A DNA stretch of 63,032 nucleotides from JAMOAW01 sp039908535. Lineage in GTDB: Bacteria > Pseudomonadota > Magnetococcia > Magnetococcales > JADFZT01. The DNA lies in assembly GCA_039908535.1 (NCBI GenBank), contig JAMOAW010000038.1, positions 1 through 63,032 of the forward strand, written 5' to 3'. Below, in pieces: positions 17,577-26,516 of this stretch. Made by a program: the position numbers and the translations under genes. The stretch's first letter is position 1. Every line of letters starts with the position of its first letter. The notes below the pieces were generated by a model, which had not been told where the DNA came from, did no database searches, and saw only the letters and a program-made list of their open reading frames with translations.

Positions 17577-17714
17577 AATCAAGACCTTGGGGGGCCCAGA
17601 ACCGCCCCCCAATCCCTCCACCCTTTTCTTTTAATACTTAAAAAAAAGAGGGGGTTTAGGGGATTCATCCCCCAAGGTTTTGTCTTTGACTTTTTGCCGC
17701 AGGGCATTATGTTC
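17577..17714 (+). repeat. Family A repeat
   Basis: Full copy between sspB and hisI. The GGGCATTATGTTC end is 23 bp before the hisI start. Confidence 0.85.
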
Positions 17715-17737
17715 AGAAAACTTAAACTGGAGAGCCG

Positions 17738-18124
17738 ATGGATGTCACGCTGGATCACCTTAAATTTAACTCTGATGGTTTGATACCGGCCATTGCCCAA
17801 CAATTTGACACCGGGGAAGTATTGATGATGGCATGGATGAACCGGGAATCATTATTGGAAACACTGCGTTCGGGTACGGCCTGTTACTGGTCCAGAAGTC
17901 GGCAAAAATTTTGGAAAAAGGGAGAGACATCTGGTCATTTCCAAAAAATTCAAGCCATTCGAACCGACTGCGATGCCGATACCCTATTGCTTTTGGTGGA
18001 TCAATTGGGGCTGGCCTGTCATACAGGACGCAAAAGTTGTTTTTATCTGGAAGCTCAAGGGGAAGCGTGGCAGGAAATTACCCCGGTAGAAAAAAATCCC
18101 GAAGAGATCTATGCCCACCCATGA
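17738..18124 (+). CDS. hisI: Phosphoribosyl-AMP cyclohydrolase
   Basis: The protein has 128 aa and is a single-domain HisI. It opens the adenine ring of PR-AMP in histidine synthesis. Conserved blocks: MMAWMNRESL, WSRSRQKFWKKGETSGH, DCDADTLLL and GLACHTGRKSCF. The last two hold the metal-binding aspartates and cysteines. GGAGAG precedes the ATG. The stop overlaps the hisE start as ATGA, so the two genes are translationally coupled. Confidence 0.97.
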   Translation: MDVTLDHLKFNSDGLIPAIAQQFDTGEVLMMAWMNRESLLETLRSGTACYWSRSRQKFWKKGETSGHFQKIQAIRTDCDADTLLLLVDQLGLACHTGRKSCFYLEAQGEAWQEITPVEKNPEEIYAHP

Positions 18125-18432
18125 CCACTCCCTTAGTTGAGACACTTTTTAAAGAACTATATCAGGTCATTCAATCGCGCCGCCAAAGTGCCGATCCAAA
18201 ACATTCTTATGTGGCACGACTGTTTGCCGAGGGACCGGATCGAATTTTACAAAAAGTGGGAGAAGAGGCGGTAGAAACTATCCTTGCGGCCAAAAATCGG
18301 GATTCCCACTCCGTCATTCATGAGACAGCTGATTTATGGTTTCATTCGCTGGTACTACTGGCTGAACAGGGGATTGATCCCCAGCAGGTGGTTCAAGAGT
18401 TGATCAACCGATTTCATCTCCCCAATCAATAA
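18121..18432 (+). CDS. hisE: Phosphoribosyl-ATP pyrophosphatase
   Basis: The protein has 103 aa from the ATG at 18121 overlapping the hisI stop. It removes pyrophosphate from PR-ATP, the step before HisI. The MazG-like helical fold has KVGEEAVETILAAK and ETADLWFHSLVLL, with the metal-binding acidic residues. The enzyme is separate from HisI, unlike the fused HisIE of enterobacteria. The rest of the his pathway is not in the window. Confidence 0.96.
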   Translation: MTTPLVETLFKELYQVIQSRRQSADPKHSYVARLFAEGPDRILQKVGEEAVETILAAKNRDSHSVIHETADLWFHSLVLLAEQGIDPQQVVQELINRFHLPNQ

Positions 18433-18435
18433 AAA

Positions 18436-18484
18436 AACGATCCAAACCTGGCTGCCAATGATTGCACACCCTGTTTGGACCGTT
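18436..18484. terminator. Hairpin between convergent hisE and ppk2
   Basis: AACGATCCAAAC and GTTTGGACCGTT form a 12-bp stem with one mismatch and a loop of about 25 nt. The A-run on the left gives a T-run for transcripts from the ppk2 side. Confidence 0.55.
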
Positions 18485-18500
18485 CAAAAAGCATCTTCAA

Positions 18501-19433
18501 TCAACCGTGATATTTATAAGGCACCCAGGTCTGCTTATCAATAGGAGGCCGGACATATCCCGTGGATTTTTTCCGAGGCGGAAGCTTCATAGGCTCCTTA
18601 ATGGTCAATAAATCCTCATAGGGAATTTTGCTCAACAGATGGCTAATGCAGTTGAGACGGGCATGGGTTTTGATGTCTGCATCCACCACATACCAGGGCA
18701 CCTGTTTGATATCCGTGTAATTAAACATGGCATCCTTGGCCCGAGAATAATCTTCCCAACGCAGACGGGATTCCAAATCCATGGGGCTGACTTTCCACTG
18801 TTTGGTGGGATCCTTGGTGCGACTGACGAAACGTTTTTCTTGCTCCTCATCGCTCACCGAGAACCAATATTTGATGAGAATGATACCGGAACTAATCAGC
18901 ATTTGTTCGAATTCTGGGCAGGTACGCAAAAATTCTTGATATTCAGCATCGGTACAAAAACCCATCACCCGTTCTACCCCAGCCCGATTGTACCAACTCC
19001 GATCGAAAAGGACCATCTCGCCAGCGGCGGGCAAATGAGGAACATAACGTTGAAAATACCATTGGGTTTTCTCACGCTCGGTAGGAGTTCCCAAAGCCAC
19101 CACCCGGGCAATACGAGGGCTCAACGGCTCGGTGATGCGTTTAATGACGCCACCTTTACCAGCGGCATCCCGCCCCTCAAATAACACAACGACCTTCAAC
19201 CCCTTGACCTTGACCCACTCCTGTAATTTGACCAATTCTATATGCAGTTTGGCCAACTCTTTGAGATAATCCGCTTCGCTCATTTTGGCCACTTTTTTCT
19301 TCATTCCAGTCTCTTTATCAATGGTCAACGCAAGTTCATGAGATTTCTTGGCTGACTTGATCTTCGGCTGTTTTTCCTCTTTTACCTTCATTTTTTCCAA
19401 TTCCTCTGTCTTTTCTTCATTTTGCTCAGTCAT
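18501..19433 (-). CDS. ppk2: Polyphosphate kinase 2
   Basis: The protein has 310 aa from the ATG at 19433, with AAGGAG eight bases upstream. A lysine/glutamate-rich N-terminus (about 50 aa) precedes the PPK2 kinase core. The core has a Walker A loop FEGRDAAGKGG, Walker B LFDRSWYNRAGVE and the lid with SDEEQEKRF. Class I PPK2 enzymes move phosphate between polyphosphate and nucleoside diphosphates; direction and nucleotide preference cannot be told from sequence. It converges with hisE. Confidence 0.93.
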   Translation of the reverse strand: MTEQNEEKTEELEKMKVKEEKQPKIKSAKKSHELALTIDKETGMKKKVAKMSEADYLKELAKLHIELVKLQEWVKVKGLKVVVLFEGRDAAGKGGVIKRITEPLSPRIARVVALGTPTEREKTQWYFQRYVPHLPAAGEMVLFDRSWYNRAGVERVMGFCTDAEYQEFLRTCPEFEQMLISSGIILIKYWFSVSDEEQEKRFVSRTKDPTKQWKVSPMDLESRLRWEDYSRAKDAMFNYTDIKQVPWYVVDADIKTHARLNCISHLLSKIPYEDLLTIKEPMKLPPRKKSTGYVRPPIDKQTWVPYKYHG

Positions 19434-19691
19434 ACATATCTCCTTGGCGTGAAACGCAAACAATCATTTTGGAAATGACACTGTGACTTTTTTCCAATTT
19501 TCTTAACACACATTATCAAACGAAACCACATTCTGTAAAAGGAGAAAAATATTTGCGGAATTTATACCCACCACAACCGGCCTCTTATGCCATTTATAGC
19601 ACCGACACATTTGAACATTTTATTTATAAAAATTTTCATGTAATGTTGCCAATTAATCAAAAAATAAAAAATTTTTCATGGGAGGAAAAAT

Positions 19692-21695
19692 ATGGAATGG
19701 AAAAATGTTAGCTTACAAAAAAAAATCTTAACAGCGGTTGGTACTGTTTTAATATTATTGGCACTTGTGAGTTTGCGCTCGTTTACAGGCATTTCCGCCA
19801 TGGTCCAAGATGGCATGGAGGTTGTTGGCGGAAATAAGTTGCGTGGAGAAATTTTGCAACGGGAGGTGGATCACCTCAACTGGGCCAATAAAGTGGCCAC
19901 ATTTATCAACAGCGAATCAACGACTGAAATTGGCGTACAACTGGATCCCACCCAGTGCGCCTTTGGCAAGTGGTATTATGGAGAGGGACGCCAACAGGCT
20001 GAGGCACAATTGCCCCAATTAATGCCGATTTTGCGTGCCATTGAAGAACCCCACAAACAACTGCACGCCTCGGCCGAGAAAATTCAAAAAGTTTACAAAT
20101 CGGGCGATGAAAAATTGCCTACCTTTTTAGCACAAAAAGAGTCTGACCATTTAGCTTGGGCAGGGGCGGTGCAAAATGCCATTTTAACCCACAAAAACAC
20201 CCTGGAAGTCGAATTGGATCCGACAAAATGCGGTTTGGGCAAATTTATGTATGGGGAGGCCGGAGCAAAAATGCGAGCTTCCGATCCTGAATTGGCCAAA
20301 TTGCTCGATCTTATTGAACCTCTGCATAAAACATTGCATGGGTCTGGAGAGGGGATTAAGCAAGCACTCCAAAACGGAAATTTTCAAAAAGCCACTGATA
20401 ATTATGGTCAAGCCGTGGCCCCCACCCTTAAGGAAATCCGCTCTATTTTAAGTACCATGCAAACTCGAGCCCGAGATATCCTGCAAGGCAAAGCCGCAGC
20501 CGAAGATATTTACACCACCGAAACCCAACCTACTCTTGCTGAAGTTCAAAATCATCTGCACGAATTGGTCACCTTAACCAAAGACAACATCATGTCTGAA
20601 GAGACGATGCTCCATAAAGCACAACAGACCAGGAACCTTGTTGTGGGAATTTCTTTGGCGGCTTTACTGATTGGCATCACCCTCTCTTTGCTGATTGCAC
20701 GTTCAATTATTCAACCCATTATTCAAAGCATGCGTTTTGCAGAACAAATTTCCGAGGGAGATTTAACCCAAAACCTTCATTTGCAGCAAAGCGATGAGGT
20801 GGGTCGTTTGGTGCAATCTTTAAATACCATGGTGGTTAAGTTACGCGAAGTAGTAAACGATGTCTCTCACGCCGCGCAAAATGTTTCTGCCGGAAGCAAC
20901 GAACTTTCCGATGCCGCCAACGGCATGGCCCAGGGGGCTACCGAGCAAGCCGCCTCTATTGAGGAGACCTCTTCAGCCATGGAAGAGATGGCCGCAGGAA
21001 TTCAACACAACACCGACAACGCCCAGCAAACCGAAAAAATCGCCAACCAAGCCTCCAAGGATGCCAGCGAAGGAGGAAAAGCCGTTCAAGAGGCGGTCGC
21101 GGCCATGAAAGAAATTGCCAATAGAATCTCAATTATTGAAGAGATTGCCAGACAGACCAATCTGTTAGCCCTTAATGCCGCCATTGAAGCGGCCCGGGCT
21201 GGCGAACATGGTAAGGGATTTGCGGTCGTGGCGGCAGAGGTGCGTAAATTGGCGGAACGGAGTCAATTGGCGGCAGGCGAAATTGGTCATCTTTCGGCTT
21301 CTAGCGTTGAAATTGCCGAAAAGACTGGATTAATCATGAATCGATTGGTGCCTGACATTGAAAAAACCGCCGAATTGGTCCAAGAGATTGCCGCCTCCAG
21401 TCGAGAGCAAAATCAAGGCACGGCGCAAATCAATGCCGCCATTCAGCAATTGGATCACGTCATTCAGCAAAATGCCGGAGCTTCTGAAGAGATGGCCGCC
21501 ACTTCTGAAGAACTCTCTGCGCAAGCCGATTTATTGGCGAGTGCCATTGGTTTTTTCAAAACAAATGCAGGGGGAGCTACCAGAAAAGCACCGATTCGTG
21601 GTCCAGCGGCAAAGAAGGCCCCTCCTGTTCTGGCTGCCCTCCCTGCCCCCAAATCGCATCGCATTGGTCATGATGACGAATTCGAAAAATTTTAA
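19692..21695 (+). CDS. Chemoreceptor with two CZB domains
   Basis: The protein has 667 aa. A membrane helix (about 11-30) is followed by a periplasmic region with two successive chemoreceptor zinc-binding (CZB) modules. In the first the ligand set is H61, C89, H121, H125; in the second H153, C180, H212, H216. A second membrane helix (about 315-337), HAMP and the methyl-accepting domain follow. Its hairpin tip includes the AARAGEHGKGFAVVA motif. The C-terminus DDEFEKF resembles a CheR-binding tail. GGAGG lies 6 bp before the ATG. CZB domains are usually cytoplasmic and C-terminal; a tandem outside the membrane is unusual. It likely senses zinc, or oxidants through the cysteine. Confidence 0.9.
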   Translation: MEWKNVSLQKKILTAVGTVLILLALVSLRSFTGISAMVQDGMEVVGGNKLRGEILQREVDHLNWANKVATFINSESTTEIGVQLDPTQCAFGKWYYGEGRQQAEAQLPQLMPILRAIEEPHKQLHASAEKIQKVYKSGDEKLPTFLAQKESDHLAWAGAVQNAILTHKNTLEVELDPTKCGLGKFMYGEAGAKMRASDPELAKLLDLIEPLHKTLHGSGEGIKQALQNGNFQKATDNYGQAVAPTLKEIRSILSTMQTRARDILQGKAAAEDIYTTETQPTLAEVQNHLHELVTLTKDNIMSEETMLHKAQQTRNLVVGISLAALLIGITLSLLIARSIIQPIIQSMRFAEQISEGDLTQNLHLQQSDEVGRLVQSLNTMVVKLREVVNDVSHAAQNVSAGSNELSDAANGMAQGATEQAASIEETSSAMEEMAAGIQHNTDNAQQTEKIANQASKDASEGGKAVQEAVAAMKEIANRISIIEEIARQTNLLALNAAIEAARAGEHGKGFAVVAAEVRKLAERSQLAAGEIGHLSASSVEIAEKTGLIMNRLVPDIEKTAELVQEIAASSREQNQGTAQINAAIQQLDHVIQQNAGASEEMAATSEELSAQADLLASAIGFFKTNAGGATRKAPIRGPAAKKAPPVLAALPAPKSHRIGHDDEFEKF

Positions 21696-21714
21696 CGCAC
21701 CGCTAAGATAACAG

Positions 21715-21879
21715 AACCGCCTCCCAGACCCCAGGGTTTTGTTTTTAATTTTTTGATGTATCGAAAAAATAAAAATCAAGACCTTGGGGGGCGGAGAACC
21801 GCCCCCCAATACCCCCCACCCTTTTTTTTTAATTTAGTCTGGCTTTTGATTTTTTCTTTGCCCGCAGGGCATCATGTTC
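21715..21879 (+). repeat. Family A repeat, composite
   Basis: A partial right end (CCAGGGTTTTG) is joined to another copy that begins ATGTATCG and ends CATCATGTTC. The second copy has lost its middle hairpin. Confidence 0.8.
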
Positions 21880-21883
21880 AGTT

Positions 21884-22606
21884 TCACCAAGCACAAGGAA
21901 CAAACCCCTCCTCATTGGCGATCACCATGGTATCCCCCGACTGCATGAGAACAAACAACCCCTGATTCATGGCGAAGCGATCCACGCTCTCTTCGATGAC
22001 AATTCCCGACACCGCGCCGACGACCCGTTTGTGGGCATATTCTGGGAAAAACTCTTTAAACTGTGCCAATCGTTGCAGATGTTCCCGCACATACTCTATC
22101 GTCAAGGTGCTTTTAACCTCCACCAAAACCACGGTATCGGTATTCACCACCAACACGTCAATCTCTATATGTCGATTTCCTGACAACTTCGCCTTTACTT
22201 TGCGACTGGTTTTATGGACTGGGATGCCTCTTTGTGCAAAAACGGTTTCACAAGCTGGAGCCACCAACCCCTCCACAAACTCTCCCCAACGTCCACCCAA
22301 ATTACCCACCAGCTTAGAAACCTCCTTGAGCTTGCGATCGGTCTCTTTCATAAGATTCTCGGTCTCCTGAAATTTACGATCGGTCTCCTGAAATTTACGA
22401 TCGGTCTCCTGAAATTTACGATCGGTCTCTTTAAATTGACGATCGGTCTCTTTAAATTGACGATCGGTCTCTTTAAATTGACGATCAGTCTCCTGAAATT
22501 TACGATCGGTCTCTTTAAATTGACGATCGGTCTCTTTAAATTGACGATCGGTCTCTTTAAACATTTTCCAAACGTCATCAAACGTCACGGCGTGGGGCAT
22601 GGTCAT
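21884..22606 (-). CDS. PD-(D/E)XK nuclease-like protein with heptad repeats
   Basis: The protein has 240 aa. After 15 residues come twelve 7-residue units, nine of them close copies of FKETDRQ or FQETDRK, predicted to be a helical rod or coiled coil. The C-terminal domain (about 105-240) has EIDVLVVN followed by VLVEVKS, the D...ExK pattern of PD-(D/E)XK nuclease folds. Proteins of this design (DUF3782-like) are common in genomes with many repeats; their role is not known. It lies between repeats and is monocistronic. Confidence 0.75.
   Translation of the reverse strand: MTMPHAVTFDDVWKMFKETDRQFKETDRQFKETDRKFQETDRQFKETDRQFKETDRQFKETDRKFQETDRKFQETDRKFQETENLMKETDRKLKEVSKLVGNLGGRWGEFVEGLVAPACETVFAQRGIPVHKTSRKVKAKLSGNRHIEIDVLVVNTDTVVLVEVKSTLTIEYVREHLQRLAQFKEFFPEYAHKRVVGAVSGIVIEESVDRFAMNQGLFVLMQSGDTMVIANEEGFVPCAW
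22310..22561 (-). repeat. 21-bp coding tandem repeat
   Basis: Twelve consecutive 21-bp units encode the heptads of the preceding gene. Two unit types differ at AAATTGAC versus AAATTTAC and are arranged in blocks, a sign of recent unequal exchange. Confidence 0.85.
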
Positions 22607-22649
22607 TCCTTTGTTCGGTTGGCTGGCTGGAAATATTGTAACCGTTCAG

Positions 22650-22843
22650 ATAAAAAAAATCAAAAACAAGACCTTGGGGGATTGCATCCCCCAACCCCCC
22701 TGCTATTTGAAGAAAGCAAAACCGAATTCAAAAGCAAAATCAAAAACAAAACCCTGGGGGCAATCCCCCAGACCCCTTTTCTATTTTTATTTAATAATAA
22801 ATCAAACCCTTGGGGGCAATTCTCCGTCCCCAAGGGCTTGATT
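22650..22843 (-). repeat. A/B hybrid repeat
   Basis: It contains the B-type GGGGGATTGCATCCCCC hairpin and AAAGCAAAACCGA segment. A second CTGGGGGCAATCCCCCAG hairpin follows, and an A-type GGGGGCAATTCTCCGTCCCC end closes it. Confidence 0.7.
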
Positions 22844-22851
22844 CTGTATAC

Positions 22852-23823
22852 TCACTCAATCTGATTACGAAACCAGGAGACAAATTTATTTTTCAATCCT
22901 AAACGATGCAGCTCTGGTTCTGGCAGTCGATACTCTTCGCCAATGGTGTCCACTTCGCGATCGCTGCTACGAAAACGATGTCTTTCCAGGGCATAATGGA
23001 CACTATGATTTAAACTTTGGCTGTTGACTTGACCTTTTAAAAGATAATCCTGCGCCCCAAAACGCACGGCCTGGAGTGCCTTTTCTTGGTCGTCTAGGCT
23101 GGTCAACACCACAAAAGGTGTATCTGGAAAAAGATCATAGAGGTGAAAAAAGGTTTCGATCCCTTTGCTGTCGGGTAGATGGAGATCCAATAAAACCAAA
23201 TTAAATTTTTCCTGCCCCAATTTTTGCACCGCCTCTTGAAAAGATTCCACATGGGTAAGACAAAACGACCCGGAAAGCAACGGATCTACAGTCAACGCTT
23301 CGGTATCGGTTAACCACCCCTCCACCATGGCAAAAAAGACGGGATCGTCCTCCACGACCAGTAAATGGTGACCGACACTAAAATCATGCACATTGAGCAA
23401 AGCAGGTCGTTTATTCTCCTTGCGGCTCTCCTTAGAACGTTTACCACGGCGTAACGACTCAATCCGATGCCGATCTAAAGTGTATAAGTGCTGGGCCATA
23501 TGGCGCAAAAGACGAAAGGACAAAGAGGGATCGGTATGCAGACGAATCATCAAACTTTTTTCGTCTAATTTGAGAATAGAGGAATTTTTCAAGGCACGAG
23601 CCGAGAAATAGCGGCTTTTATCAGCGGTAAACAAAGAGGTCTCGCCAAACATCTCCCCGGCTCCGAGGACCTCCAATAACAAAGGATTTGCCGAGGTCTC
23701 CATAAACAACTCCACCTCGCCCTGTTGCACCACAAAGAGGGCATCGGCCAAATCCCCCTGGCGAAAAATCAACTCTCCCTTGGCATATTTACGCCCCAAT
23801 TGCCTAGTATCACTCACACTCAT
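22852..23823 (-). CDS. Cyclic-nucleotide-binding domain plus receiver protein
   Basis: The protein has 323 aa. Residues 10 to about 130 form a cNMP-binding/CRP-like sensor fold (LIFRQGDLADALFVVQQGEVELF, GEMFGETSLF). Residues about 155-290 form a response-regulator receiver domain (LLVVEDDP, the acceptor aspartate in VLLDLHLPDSKG, LTSLDD, the lysine in LLKGQ). No output domain or DNA-binding helix follows. It may act as a phospho-controlled adaptor, perhaps for the hybrid kinase transcribed divergently from 23933. Confidence 0.88.
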   Translation of the reverse strand: MSVSDTRQLGRKYAKGELIFRQGDLADALFVVQQGEVELFMETSANPLLLEVLGAGEMFGETSLFTADKSRYFSARALKNSSILKLDEKSLMIRLHTDPSLSFRLLRHMAQHLYTLDRHRIESLRRGKRSKESRKENKRPALLNVHDFSVGHHLLVVEDDPVFFAMVEGWLTDTEALTVDPLLSGSFCLTHVESFQEAVQKLGQEKFNLVLLDLHLPDSKGIETFFHLYDLFPDTPFVVLTSLDDQEKALQAVRFGAQDYLLKGQVNSQSLNHSVHYALERHRFRSSDREVDTIGEEYRLPEPELHRLGLKNKFVSWFRNQIE

Positions 23824-23932
23824 GCAGGTTCCTTAAAGAAAATTTTATCTGGATAGTAACTTTTTTTTACACGCACAATTATGTTATCTTACCACCTAAC
23901 CATAAACGCTCCACACCATTGGAAATCCATCC

Positions 23933-26284
23933 ATGTCCTCTAAAATGCCAAAAAAAATTTTGTTTGTCGATGATGATACCATGTTATCCAATTATCTTGG
24001 CCTCATTCTCAAAAACGAGGGATACCATTTTATTTATGCCTATAATGGCCATCATGCGCTGGAATTGTTGGACAAACATCGTCCTGATTTGGTTCTTATG
24101 GATGTACATATGCCGGTCATGGGAGGCATAGAGGCCTGTCAAAAAATGAAACAGCGTCCCTATGCAGTTGATTTGCCGATTATTTTAATTACTGCGATGA
24201 TCTCAGATGAGGAGATTATCACCGAGGCCTTTCAGGCCGGAGCCGAAGAGTATATCCCCAAGCCCTTAAATATGACGGTCCTTAAACGACGTATTTCCAG
24301 GCTTCTATCGAGAAAACAGGCCATGGATGAGCTGCGAGAAAGCCAGCAATGGCTGGCGGAAGCACAAAAAATCGCCAAACTAGGTACCTGGACCCTCAAC
24401 CCCGAGGATGGGAGTGCGGTGTGGTCGGATGAAATGTATCGTATTTTAAATGTTGACCCCAACAGCACCCCCCCCAACCACGAACAATTTTTGCAGGCCA
24501 TCCATCCCGAGGACCGCAAACGGGTGGATAAAATGATTCAATATGTGCTAAAAGGGGCCGAATGCGCCCAATCCATTGAGTTTCGCATTTTACAACCAGA
24601 TGGCTCACAACGCCACTTGCTGACCCAATGTAAACGAATTGGTCACTCCCCCGCTATTAAAATTTTAGGCGCCAGCCAAGACATAACCCAACATTGGGTG
24701 ATGGATGAAGATTTACGCAACGCCAAAAGGGCCGCTGAAGCGGCCAATCGGGCCAAAAGTGAATTTTTGGCCCATATGAGCCATGAAATTCGCACGCCGA
24801 TGAATGGCATTTTGGGAATGGCCGATTTATTATTGTCTAGTACGCTGCCAGAAAAAATTCAACACCAAATCGAAACCATTCGCGCCTCAGGAGATGTTTT
24901 ACTTCGGGTCATCAACGATATTTTGGACCTCGCCAAAGTGGAGGCGGGAAAAATAGAGTTTGAACGCCTCCCCTTTAACCTAATCGAACTCATTGACCAA
25001 ATTGCTCTTTGGGCTCGACAGAGTGCCAAAGCCAAAAATTTAACCTTTGCGACCCAAATAGATCCAACACTTCCCGCTTGGATCATCGGCGATGCCATCC
25101 GCTTACGACAAATTTTGGGCAATTTGGTGGCCAACGCCATTAAGTTTACCGATCACGGCCAAGTAACCCTGCAAGCTGTTCCTCTCCAACTAAGTGACAC
25201 GCAGATCCTATTACGTCTTGCAGTAGTGGATACGGGCATTGGTATCAATCCAAACCATTTAGAACGCATCTTTATGCCTTTTGAACAAGAAGAGCAATCC
25301 ACCACCCGCCGTTATGGCGGCACCGGTTTGGGGTTGACCATTACCAGACTTTTGGTAGAACGCATGAACGCTACCCTGCACGTGCAAAGTACCCCCGGCC
25401 AAGGCAGTACCTTTTGGGTCGCGTTGACCTTTCCATTGGCTGAGCCACCCGATCTCTCCACACAAAAACAAAAGGAACCCCAGATAAAAGAGGTTCCTAA
25501 AAACAAACAAATTCTTTTGGTAGAAGACGATCCCATCAACCGCGATGTGGTGACCGCCATGTTGGAACGTTTGGGTATTACTCCAAAAATCGCCACCCAC
25601 GGGGCCGAGGGGCTGGAAAAAATGGTCCACACCCCCTTTGATTTAATTCTATTGGATTGCCAAATGCCCGGCATGGATGGTTTTACCGTGGCGCGCAAAT
25701 TTCGCTCTTGGGAAGAGAGCCAATCTGGCCGCCGTACTCCGGTGATCGCCTTGACCGCTTTTGCCATGAGCGAAGATCGGCAAAAATGTTTGGCCGCTGG
25801 GATGGATGACCACATCGCCAAGCCGGTGAGTCTAGCGGTGTTGCGCGATACCATCTGTCGATGGTCTCAACCCTCTTGCCTAAACCAGCAAAAAAAGGGA
25901 GCCAAATCTAAAACCAAAAATAAATTCCAGGCCAATCTATCCGACTCTCCAATAGATACCACCCTTCTACAAAAAGAGCTTGGTCGCCATTTTGATCGTG
26001 TTTTACAAACCTTCACCTCTCTTTTACCAGAAAGAAGCACAGCTCTTAAAAAGGCTATCCAAGAGGAAAACCTACAGGAGATTGAACGCATCGCCCATAT
26101 GCTCAAAGGTTCTGCTGGCCAATTTGGGGCCACACAGATGCACAAATTGGCTTGTGACCTGGAACTTAAAGCCGCAGAGGGTTCTCTAAAAGAGTTAAAA
26201 ACTTTACTTAAGCCATTTCTTGCCGAAATGGATGCCGTTGAAAAGGCCCTTTTACTCGTACAGAAAAAACGGGAGTCCTCATAA
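23933..26284 (+). CDS. Hybrid histidine kinase (REC-PAS-HK-REC-HPt)
   Basis: The soluble protein has 783 aa. The domains in order are: receiver (about 8-125, LMDVHMPVMGG), PAS (140-260), HisKA with H in AHMSHEIRTPMNG, and HATPase (NAIKFTDHGQ, VDTGIGI, YGGTGLGL). A second receiver (about 530-650, LLDCQMPGMDG) and an HPt domain with the acceptor His in AHMLKGSAGQFGA close it. It holds a complete internal phosphorelay. No transmembrane segment is visible, so its input comes from the first receiver or the PAS domain. Confidence 0.94.
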   Translation: MSSKMPKKILFVDDDTMLSNYLGLILKNEGYHFIYAYNGHHALELLDKHRPDLVLMDVHMPVMGGIEACQKMKQRPYAVDLPIILITAMISDEEIITEAFQAGAEEYIPKPLNMTVLKRRISRLLSRKQAMDELRESQQWLAEAQKIAKLGTWTLNPEDGSAVWSDEMYRILNVDPNSTPPNHEQFLQAIHPEDRKRVDKMIQYVLKGAECAQSIEFRILQPDGSQRHLLTQCKRIGHSPAIKILGASQDITQHWVMDEDLRNAKRAAEAANRAKSEFLAHMSHEIRTPMNGILGMADLLLSSTLPEKIQHQIETIRASGDVLLRVINDILDLAKVEAGKIEFERLPFNLIELIDQIALWARQSAKAKNLTFATQIDPTLPAWIIGDAIRLRQILGNLVANAIKFTDHGQVTLQAVPLQLSDTQILLRLAVVDTGIGINPNHLERIFMPFEQEEQSTTRRYGGTGLGLTITRLLVERMNATLHVQSTPGQGSTFWVALTFPLAEPPDLSTQKQKEPQIKEVPKNKQILLVEDDPINRDVVTAMLERLGITPKIATHGAEGLEKMVHTPFDLILLDCQMPGMDGFTVARKFRSWEESQSGRRTPVIALTAFAMSEDRQKCLAAGMDDHIAKPVSLAVLRDTICRWSQPSCLNQQKKGAKSKTKNKFQANLSDSPIDTTLLQKELGRHFDRVLQTFTSLLPERSTALKKAIQEENLQEIERIAHMLKGSAGQFGATQMHKLACDLELKAAEGSLKELKTLLKPFLAEMDAVEKALLLVQKKRESS

Positions 26285-26289
26285 AATTT

Positions 26290-26448
26290 ATGTATCGGAA
26301 AAATAAAAATCAAGACCTTGGGGGGCGGAGAACCGCCCCCCAATCCCCCCACCCTTTTCTTTTAATTCTTAAAAAAAGAGGGGGTCTGGGGGATGCATCC
26401 CCCAGGATTTGGCCTTTGATTTTTTTTTGCCCGCAGGGCATCATGTTC
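26290..26448 (+). repeat. Family A repeat, complete reference copy
   Basis: It runs ATGTATCGGAAAAATAAAAA...CATCATGTTC. Hairpin 1 is GGGGGGCGG-AGAA-CCGCCCCCC (26320-26341). Hairpin 2 is CTGGGGGATGCATCCCCCAG (26386-26405). Hairpin 3 is TGCCC-GCA-GGGCA (26428-26440), preceded by a T-run. The middle also reads CCCCCC...CTTTTCTTTTAA facing TTAAAAAAAGAGGGGG. It can therefore fold as one long stem that uses arms of hairpins 1 and 2. It looks like a REP/BIME- or MITE-type non-coding repeat. Confidence 0.9.
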
Positions 26449-26516
26449 TCGGAAACTATAGACAAAATTTCATCCACTATATTACATTAAAAATGATCTT
26501 AATTTAAAAGGGAGCT

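Noticed and set aside
22310..22561. CRISPR array
   Set aside because: The 21-bp units are contiguous without spacers and encode protein heptads. No cas genes are present.
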